From contig JAEZGP010000229.1 in the NCBI GenBank assembly GCA_023437285.1, positions 1 through 5,404 of the forward strand: a stretch of 5,404 bases of DNA, in the 5' to 3' direction. Position numbers and translations under genes: made by a program. The DNA comes from Actinomycetes bacterium (GTDB taxonomy: Bacteria > Actinomycetota > Actinomycetes > Mycobacteriales > Micromonosporaceae). This document shows positions 1 to 4,484 of this stretch, one piece after another; position 1 is the first letter of the stretch; each line of letters starts with the position of its first letter. The notes under the pieces were generated by a model. The model was not told the DNA's origin and ran no database searches. It saw nothing but the letters and a program-made list of their open reading frames with translations.

Positions 1-32
1 GGGCGTAGGCGCGTCTGGGCGTGGGCCGGCGG

Positions 33-71
33 CCCGGCCGGATGCCGCCCCCCGAGCGGCACCCGGCCGGG
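33..71 (-). terminator. GC-rich hairpin after the LCP gene, probable terminator
   Basis: Positions 33-41 pair with 63-71 (nine G-C pairs). After one mismatch (42/62), 43-48 pair with 56-61 (six pairs) around a seven-base loop. The hairpin starts 67 bases beyond the LCP stop codon, where a transcript from the minus-strand genes should end. No T-run follows on either strand, so it is not a canonical intrinsic terminator. Stem-only terminators are often proposed in high-GC actinobacteria, and the structure could act in both directions. The rest of 1-137 shows no convincing gene. The terminator role is inference. Confidence 0.45.
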
Positions 72-137
72 TCGCCCCCGTCCCCTCTTACAGAGACGCG
101 TGGCGGCGGCGAAAGGTTGCAGCTTCCCGGGACTTTG

Positions 138-1223
138 TCAGCGCGTACCGCGCTCGGCCACCCACGCGGCGACGCGGTCCTCCCGCAGGGCGGTATAGAA
201 CTGCTCGGTGACCTGGTCGACGGTCTGGTAGGACCGGCCGTCGATGACCTTGGAGTGGAACCCGCCGAGCGGCGTGGCGATCTCGACGGGATCCAGCCGC
301 AGGGCCGGCCGTACGGAGCTGACCAGGTCGTTCATCGGGATGTTGCCGGTGTCGACGACGAGCGAGTCGCCGACCGCGCGCAGGATCCCGTCGATGGCCG
401 CCACGTCGGTGATCTCGACGGTCCGCGTCGCCTTCGTCAGGATCGCGGCGAAGAGCTGGGCGACGTGCCGGTCGCGGTCGTACCCGCCGAACCTCAGGCC
501 GTTGATCTGACGTACGTAGTCGACCGCCTCCCACGGCTGGAACTGCCGGCACCCCTGCTGGTGCACGTACGGGTTGACGCGCTCCCGCGACGTGCTGGTG
601 TGGTAGCGGCCCTGCGCATCGTAGTGCTCGGAACGCACCACCTGGTCGACGCAGAGCTGCACCCCGCCGAGGGCGCCCACCAGCCGCCGGACCCCGTCGT
701 ACTCGATGGTCGCGCCGGCGTCGAACGGCACGCCGGTCAGCGCGGTCACGGTCTGGGCCGCCAGCGGGAAGCCGCCGTCCTCGTACGCCTGGTTGAGGCG
801 GGCGTGCTTGCGGCCGGGGAGCTTGACCTCGATGTCGCGCTGGAGGGTGACGAGGTAGAGGCGGCTGCGGTCGGTCGGCACGTGGGCGATCATGATGGCG
901 TCGGCGCGTGGCGGGTCGGTGGAGCCGGCCCGCTTGTCCAGGCCGAGGAGCAGGAAGTTGAGGGGGCGTCCCGTCACGTCCGCGACCGGGCCCTTGGTAG
1001 CGGGCAGCAGGTCGGCCTGTTTGACCGGCATCACCCAGCGGGCGGCGAACGGCGCCATGATGGCGATGGCCAGGCACAGCGCGGTCGTCGTACCGGCCGC
1101 GAGCCGGCGGCGCCGCTGGCGTACCCGGGCCACCTGGGCCGTCGCGGCGTCGAGGATCCGGGTTCCGTCCGGCACCAGGACCTCGTGACGCTCGAACGCC
1201 TCTTTGATCTTGTCTTCCAACAT
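138..1223 (-). CDS. LytR-CpsA-Psr (LCP) family membrane protein, possible cell-wall glycopolymer ligase
   Basis: LCP enzymes transfer undecaprenyl-pyrophosphate-linked glycopolymers (teichoic acid, arabinogalactan, capsule) to peptidoglycan outside the membrane. The 361-residue protein has a charged cytoplasmic N-terminus (1-40, ending in an arginine run), one membrane helix (about 41-65) and an extracellular LCP domain (about 87-265). Visible family motifs are NFLLLGLD (89-96), RAD (106-108), an R129-D130 pair in TLQRD where many relatives have IPRD, RLNQAYEDGG (142-151), DGVRRLVGALGGV (176-188), and YVRQ (236-239) followed by YDRDRHVAQ (248-256). C191 and C225 may form a disulfide. The ATG at 1223 shares its A with the stop of the sigma gene, and GGAGG (1230-1234) sits six bases upstream, so translation is probably coupled. 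The cytoplasmic N-terminus resembles those of single-pass proteins encoded next to SigE-family sigma factors, so a second role as a sigma regulator is possible but unproven. The family assignment is firm; the substrate is unknown. Confidence 0.88.
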   Translation of the reverse strand: MLEDKIKEAFERHEVLVPDGTRILDAATAQVARVRQRRRRLAAGTTTALCLAIAIMAPFAARWVMPVKQADLLPATKGPVADVTGRPLNFLLLGLDKRAGSTDPPRADAIMIAHVPTDRSRLYLVTLQRDIEVKLPGRKHARLNQAYEDGGFPLAAQTVTALTGVPFDAGATIEYDGVRRLVGALGGVQLCVDQVVRSEHYDAQGRYHTSTSRERVNPYVHQQGCRQFQPWEAVDYVRQINGLRFGGYDRDRHVAQLFAAILTKATRTVEITDVAAIDGILRAVGDSLVVDTGNIPMNDLVSSVRPALRLDPVEIATPLGGFHSKVIDGRSYQTVDQVTEQFYTALREDRVAAWVAERGTR

Positions 1224-1735
1224 CAGCGGCCTCCGCCCAGGATCTCGACCGGCTGCGGGGCGGCCGACAATTGTTCCCGCAGCGTGGCGAGCGCCCGCGA
1301 GATATGTGCTCGTACGGTGCCGACCGCGCAGCCGAGCACCTCGGCCACCTGCGCGTCAGCGAGGTCTTCGTAGTAGCGCAACACCAGGGCCGCGCGCTGG
1401 CGGCGGGGCAGCGTGGCGAGCAGTTGCCACATCTCGTCACGGTCGGCGCCGGACTCGGCGTGGTCGCGCACGACGGCGTCGCGGCGCGCCGGCGGGTCGC
1501 GCAGCACGATGTGCTGCATCCACCGGCCGCGCCGCCAGTCGAGGAACGCGTTGGTGAGCATCCGCCGCACGTACAGGTCGGGTGCGTCGGCCCCCTCCAC
1601 CCGTCGCCACTTGAGCTGGACGCGGACCAGCGTCTCCTGCACGAGGTCCTCGGCCAGGTACGGGTCGCCGGTCAGCATGACGGCGTAGCGCAGTAACGGC
1701 GCCAGCCGGCTTCGGGCGAACTCGTCGTACGTCAC
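1223..1735 (-). CDS. ECF RNA polymerase sigma factor, SigE-family type
   Basis: This is an alternative sigma factor that would direct RNA polymerase to a small regulon, probably envelope related given its partner. The 170 residues hold only the sigma-2 region (about 5-72) and the sigma-4 region (about 102-155), the normal ECF layout. Region 2 shows LLRYAVMLTGDPYLAEDLVQETLVRV-type sequence (14-39) and YVRRMLTNAFLDWRR (55-69). Region 4 shows LPRRQRAALVLRYYEDLADA (109-128), then a helix-turn-helix around VAEVLGCAVGTVRAHISRAL (130-149). The start is a GTG at 1735 with GGAGG (1741-1745) five bases upstream, the clearest ribosome binding site in the window. The gene overlaps the LCP start by one base. 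No zinc-type anti-sigma gene (HxxxCxxC) is adjacent; the LCP protein is the only co-encoded membrane partner. It begins 54 bases after the vapC stop. The family is confident; the regulon is unknown. Confidence 0.92.
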   Translation of the reverse strand: MTYDEFARSRLAPLLRYAVMLTGDPYLAEDLVQETLVRVQLKWRRVEGADAPDLYVRRMLTNAFLDWRRGRWMQHIVLRDPPARRDAVVRDHAESGADRDEMWQLLATLPRRQRAALVLRYYEDLADAQVAEVLGCAVGTVRAHISRALATLREQLSAAPQPVEILGGGR

Positions 1736-1740
1736 TCACA

Positions 1741-1745
1741 CCTCC
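1741..1745 (-). promoter_or_regulatory. Shine-Dalgarno site of the sigma gene
   Basis: The minus strand reads GGAGG five bases before the GTG at 1735. It fixes this non-ATG start. It contrasts with the antitoxin, radical SAM and DedA genes, which lack a good site and look leaderless. Confidence 0.75.
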
Positions 1746-1755
1746 GGGGACTTGC

Positions 1756-1761
1756 CCTATA
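1756..1761 (-). promoter_or_regulatory. possible -10 box of the sigma-LCP operon
   Basis: The minus strand reads TATAGG 20 bases before the sigma start, in the 54-base gap after vapC. No convincing -35 hexamer lies 16-18 bases upstream, and I see no clear ECF-type autoregulatory promoter. The transcript could also come from vapBC read-through. This is a weak call. Confidence 0.25.
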
Positions 1762-1789
1762 GACGTCCCGGCCGGGCGGAAGCATTGCG

Positions 1790-2182
1790 TCAGCGGGGTT
1801 CCGCGATGGGCAGGCCCGCAGCCGACGCGGCCGCGAGGAGGCGCTTGTCGTACGTGACGAACCACGTCAGGGCCGTCCCGAGCAGGGCGGCGGTCGCCAG
1901 GTGGATGGCGTCGAGGCTGCGCAGGAGCGGTTCGGGCTGCGCGGCGGCGGCCGAGCACACGCCGTCGTCCATGGCGATGAAGTTGAGGGCGCCGAGCACG
2001 AGCGGCAGGTTGGCCAGGGCCCCGGGGTCGACCCGGCGCAACGCCCGCGCGCATTCGACGCGGGCCAGCGTGGACGACACGAGCGGTACGCCGCCCTGCG
2101 CGGTGAGCCACGCGCGCAAGGCGGGCGTCTCGGGCGTGACGTGCACGAGCTTCACGATCGCGCACGAGTCCAGATAGATCAT
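1790..2182 (-). CDS. vapC: PIN-domain toxin ribonuclease, VapC type
   Basis: VapC toxins are Mg2+/Mn2+-dependent endoribonucleases that cut tRNA or rRNA and arrest growth until bound by their antitoxin. The 130-residue product is a standard single PIN domain. The expected acidic quartet is visible: D5 in IYLDSCAIVKL, E43 in LARVECARAL, D91 in LDAIHLATA, and D112 in FVTYDKRL, so the active site looks intact. The ATG at 2182 shares its A with the antitoxin stop (TGATG), the classic toxin-after-antitoxin coupling. An in-frame start exists farther upstream, but it would add out-of-frame antitoxin sequence and is rejected. The RNA target cannot be read from the sequence. Confidence 0.92.
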   Translation of the reverse strand: MIYLDSCAIVKLVHVTPETPALRAWLTAQGGVPLVSSTLARVECARALRRVDPGALANLPLVLGALNFIAMDDGVCSAAAAQPEPLLRSLDAIHLATAALLGTALTWFVTYDKRLLAAASAAGLPIAEPR

Positions 2183-2460
2183 CAGAACCGGTCGTCCCGG
2201 TCCTGGCTGATCACGTCGGTGGCGTCGAGTTCCGGCCGGTGGCCGGTGTCCACCGGTTCGGGCAGGTAGCCGGGGTTGGCGGCGGGCGTCAGGCGGCCGG
2301 CCGCCTCCAGGCGCGCCAGCACGTCGTCGGCGGGGGTGGCGGGGACCATCCGGATCACGGGGGTGCCCCGGTCGGTCACGATGATCGTCTCGCCCTCCCG
2401 GACGCGGCGCGCGATCGCGGCGGTGTGGTGGGTGAGTTCGCGCAGTCCGATGGTCGCCAT
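2182..2460 (-). CDS. vapB: Phd/YefM-family antitoxin of the VapBC pair
   Basis: This antitoxin would bind and neutralise the downstream PIN toxin and repress their shared promoter. It has 92 residues. The N-terminal part (about 1-42), MATIGLRELTHHTAAIARRV followed by REGETIIVTDRGTPVIRMVP, is a typical Phd/YefM DNA-binding and dimerisation domain. The C-terminal half is proline- and acid-rich, ending in DRDDRF, as expected for the flexible segment that occupies the toxin's active site. The ATG at 2460 has no Shine-Dalgarno site. It lies six bases after an extended -10 box, so the mRNA probably starts at the AUG itself. The gene starts 25 bases after the memo stop. The antitoxin family and its pairing are firm; calling it vapB follows from the PIN partner. 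Confidence 0.9.
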   Translation of the reverse strand: MATIGLRELTHHTAAIARRVREGETIIVTDRGTPVIRMVPATPADDVLARLEAAGRLTPAANPGYLPEPVDTGHRPELDATDVISQDRDDRF

Positions 2461-2466
2461 GCGGCA

Positions 2467-2475
2467 AAGTTACCA
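2467..2475 (-). promoter_or_regulatory. extended -10 promoter element of vapBC, leaderless start
   Basis: The minus strand reads TGGTAACTT, which matches the extended -10 pattern TGN-TANNNT. Six bases separate the hexamer from the antitoxin ATG, which places transcription initiation at or next to the A of the start codon. No good -35 is seen, which is common when an extended -10 is present. The upstream TGG of the element lies inside the adjoining dyad, so a repressor bound there would block polymerase. Confidence 0.55.
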
Positions 2476-2486
2476 CAATTTGTGGT
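2472..2486. promoter_or_regulatory. 15-bp perfect dyad, likely antitoxin operator
   Basis: The sequence is ACCACAA-T-TTGTGGT, seven-base arms around one central base with no mismatches. It is notably A/T-richer than its surroundings. It covers the 5' part of the vapBC -10 element and touches the last base of the memo stop codon. Antitoxins of this family bind palindromes at their own promoter, so autorepression by the toxin-antitoxin complex is the natural reading. Binding is inference. Confidence 0.6.
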
Positions 2487-3250
2487 CACATAGCCACGGC
2501 GGCGTACCCCACGACGCGCGAGCGGTCCCCGGTCGCGTCCGCCGAGGTCGCGTAGTCCAGCACGGTCGGTGCCCGCCCCCGCGACGCGGCCCACGCCAGC
2601 AGCCCGCGCAGCGCGAACACGCCGCACGCGTCGCGTACGCCCACGTCCGCGGACCGCAACCCGACGACCGCCCGCAGCGTCGCCGCGTCCTGGACCCGGG
2701 CCTGCTCGTCGGGTTCGTAGTGCGACAGGTCGGTGCTGCACAGCAGCACCGATCCGGGGGCCAGCGCGGCGGAGATCACCGCGGCCACCTCACCAGCCGC
2801 GGCGCTGCCGACCGCGATCGAGAGTACGCCGAACGAGCCGGCGAGTACGCGCTGCAGAAACGGCAGCTGCACCTCCAGCGAATGCTCCCGCGCGTGCGCG
2901 TCGTCGTCGACCGTGACCAAGCCCGCTTCCACGAGCGCGCCGGCGTCCTCGACGGGCACCTCGCCCAGCGGCGTCCGCCACGCCTCGGCGGAGCCGACCG
3001 CGCACCCGCGCAGGGGGGCGAAGTGGGCGGGCCCGACGAGCACGACCCGGCGGGTGTCGCGCGGCAGGCCCGCGTAGGCGACGGCGGCCGTGCGACCCGA
3101 GTAGACGTAGCCGGCGTGCGGCACCACGTACGCCGGGGCCTCCCGCGGGTTCGCCGCCCCGGCCAGCAGGGCGTCCACCTGGTCGGCCAGCACGGTGGGG
3201 TCGGCCGGATAGAACAGGCCGGCCACGGCCGGCGGCCGGACGGAACCCAT
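2486..3250 (-). CDS. amrB: AmmeMemoRadiSam system protein B (Memo-like)
   Basis: This is a member of the Memo family, related to human MEMO1 and structurally to class III extradiol-type dioxygenases; the bacterial reaction is not established. The 254 residues begin MGSVRPPAVAGLFYP and include VVPHAGYVYSG (42-52), LVGPAHFAPLRG (71-82), REHSLEVQLPFL (121-132), SIAVGS (144-149), STDLSHYEP (172-180) and DACG (207-210). H45, H76 and C209 align by motif with the His/His/Cys metal ligands reported for MEMO1; H123 and H177 are further conserved histidines. Length is normal for a Memo domain alone, with no fused AMMECR1 domain. The ATG at 3250 shares its A with the stop of the radical SAM gene, and GAGG lies seven bases upstream, so the two are probably made in coupled amounts. 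The stop lies 25 bases before the antitoxin start. Family assignment is confident; the function is open. Confidence 0.92.
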   Translation of the reverse strand: MGSVRPPAVAGLFYPADPTVLADQVDALLAGAANPREAPAYVVPHAGYVYSGRTAAVAYAGLPRDTRRVVLVGPAHFAPLRGCAVGSAEAWRTPLGEVPVEDAGALVEAGLVTVDDDAHAREHSLEVQLPFLQRVLAGSFGVLSIAVGSAAAGEVAAVISAALAPGSVLLCSTDLSHYEPDEQARVQDAATLRAVVGLRSADVGVRDACGVFALRGLLAWAASRGRAPTVLDYATSADATGDRSRVVGYAAVAM

Positions 3251-4356
3251 CAGGCGGCCTCGAGGATGTGCACCGGCAGGCGGCGCATGCCCCAGGTGCC
3301 GGGCGGGCCGTCGTACACGCCGGGCAGCCCGGCGCCGCAGGCCCGGCAGGCGCCCTGGTCGGTGAGCTGGTAGTCGTGGATGGTGTACCAGTCGCGGGCG
3401 ACCACCCGGGACCCGCAGGCCGGGCAGTACGTGGACTGGCCGGCCTCGTCGTGGACGTTGCCGGTGTAGACGTAGCGCAGTCCGTGCTCGCGCGCGATGC
3501 GCTGCGCGCGGCGCAGGGTGGCCGGCGGCGTGGGCGGGACGTCGCGCATCTTGAAGTCGGGGTGAAACGCGCTGAAGTGCAGTGGTACGTCCGGCCCGAG
3601 GTTGTCCACGAGCCAGGCCGCCTCCTCGGCGATCTCGGCGTCGGAGTCGTTGTGGCCGGGGATCAGCAGCGTGGTGATCTCGAACCAGACGTCGGTCTCG
3701 TGCCGGAGGTAGCGCAGCGTGTCGAGCACCGCGCCCAACTGGGCGAAGGCGACCTTCTCGTAGAACTCCTCGGTGAACGCCTTGAGGTCGATGTTGGCGG
3801 CGTCCATGTGCTGGTAGAACTCGGCGCGGGGCGCGGGGTTCATGTACCCCGCGCTCACGGCGATCGCCTTGATCCCCTTCTCGTGACACGCGTCGGCGAC
3901 GTCCATGCCGTACTCCATGAAGATCACCGGGTCGTTGTACGTGAACGCGACCGACCGGCAGCCCAGCCGTTCGGCGGTGGTCGCCAGGGCCTCCGGCGAC
4001 GCCGCGCCGGCCAGCGTGTCGATCTCGCGCGACTTGGAGATGTCCCAGTTCTGACAGAACCGGCAGGCCAGGTTGCAGCCGGCGGTGCCGAAGGACAGCA
4101 CGGCCGAGCCCGGCAGGAAGTGGTTGAGTGGCTTCTTCTCGACGGGGTCGACGCAGAAACCCGACGACCGCCCGTAGGAGGCGAGGACGACCTGGTCGTC
4201 GACACGTCCCCGGACGAAGCACAGCCCCCGCTGGCCCTCGCGCAGCTTGCAGGCGCGTGGGCACACGTCGCACTGGATCCGCCCGTCCGGCAGCTCGTGC
4301 CAGTGCCGCGTCGGCACCGTGTACGGATCGGCCAGACTCAGCGTGTCGTCGGCCAT
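3250..4356 (-). CDS. amrS: AmmeMemoRadiSam system radical SAM enzyme
   Basis: This is a radical SAM enzyme of the PflA-like branch that travels with Memo. It should bind a [4Fe-4S] cluster and S-adenosylmethionine to generate a radical on an unknown substrate. The 368 residues show an N-terminal cysteine cluster (C29, C32, C36, C46), the radical SAM motif CNLACRFC (C94, C98, C101) followed by QNWDISK, TYNDPVIFMEY (139-149), an NIDLKAF segment (188-194), TTLLIPGHNDS (228-238) and FHPDFKM (264-270). A C-terminal CPAC...CRAC set (C311, C314, C337, C340) looks like a zinc or iron-sulfur ribbon. The start is ATG at 4356; it has no good ribosome binding site but lies six bases after a -10 box. It leads a two-gene unit with memo and is divergent from dedA. 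The AMMECR1-type protein A is not nearby. Family is confident; the substrate is unknown. Confidence 0.93.
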   Translation of the reverse strand: MADDTLSLADPYTVPTRHWHELPDGRIQCDVCPRACKLREGQRGLCFVRGRVDDQVVLASYGRSSGFCVDPVEKKPLNHFLPGSAVLSFGTAGCNLACRFCQNWDISKSREIDTLAGAASPEALATTAERLGCRSVAFTYNDPVIFMEYGMDVADACHEKGIKAIAVSAGYMNPAPRAEFYQHMDAANIDLKAFTEEFYEKVAFAQLGAVLDTLRYLRHETDVWFEITTLLIPGHNDSDAEIAEEAAWLVDNLGPDVPLHFSAFHPDFKMRDVPPTPPATLRRAQRIAREHGLRYVYTGNVHDEAGQSTYCPACGSRVVARDWYTIHDYQLTDQGACRACGAGLPGVYDGPPGTWGMRRLPVHILEAA

Positions 4357-4362
4357 TCATCC

Positions 4363-4392
4363 ACGGTAGGCCGCCCGAAATGCCCGTGTCCA
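4363..4392 (-). promoter_or_regulatory. promoter of the radical SAM-memo operon, leaderless type
   Basis: The minus strand shows TGGACA (4392-4387), an 18-base spacer and TACCGT (4368-4363), close to TTGACA/TANNNT. Six bases then lead to the ATG at 4356, so the transcript probably begins at or next to the start codon. The absence of a good Shine-Dalgarno site fits. Confidence 0.55.
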
Positions 4393-4406
4393 CCCCCGCG
4401 AAATCG

Positions 4407-4427
4407 GGTGTCCTGTCACAGGACGCC
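4407..4427. promoter_or_regulatory. dyad in the divergent control region, candidate operator
   Basis: The core is GTCCTGT-C-ACAGGAC (4410-4424), perfect seven-base arms around one central base. After one mismatch (4409/4425) two more pairs extend it to 4407-4427. It lies about 15 bases upstream of the radical SAM -35 and about 20 bases upstream of the weak dedA -35, so one regulator could control both genes. It could also form a short RNA hairpin, but no T-run follows. The regulator is unknown. Confidence 0.45.
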
Positions 4428-4446
4428 GGGAACCGGCCACGCGTCG

Positions 4447-4476
4447 TCGCCAGCGGCAAGCAGCGGCCGGTAACCT
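4447..4476 (+). promoter_or_regulatory. candidate promoter of the dedA gene
   Basis: TCGCCA (4447-4452, four matches to TTGACA), an 18-base spacer and TAACCT (4471-4476, a TANNNT box) lie just before the GTG at 4485. Eight bases separate the -10 box from the start codon. This would give a leaderless or nearly leaderless mRNA, consistent with the missing ribosome binding site. Confidence 0.42.
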
Positions 4477-4484
4477 GATTCGCC

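Noticed and set aside
21..1373. Long plus-strand open frame opposite the LCP and sigma genes
   Set aside because: It is an antisense shadow produced by high G/C third positions; its product is low-complexity and matches no recognised family, while the opposite strand holds clear genes.
1767..1776. CCCGGCCGGG palindrome between vapC and the sigma gene
   Set aside because: It has no loop, is short and purely G/C; such palindromes are expected by chance at this base composition, and the same word occurs near the left edge.
1790..2476. Longer 228-residue version of the PIN toxin
   Set aside because: The added N-terminus is an out-of-frame reading of the antitoxin gene, rich in Arg/Pro/His. The ATG at 2182 overlaps the antitoxin stop and gives a normal-length VapC.
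4429..4445. GGAAC followed by CGTC, resembling an ECF sigma promoter before dedA
   Set aside because: The two boxes are only eight bases apart instead of about 16, so they cannot form a standard ECF promoter.
3268..4473. Long plus-strand open frame opposite the radical SAM gene
   Set aside because: It is an antisense shadow of a gene with full radical SAM motifs; the product is Val/Gly/Arg-rich with no domain seen.
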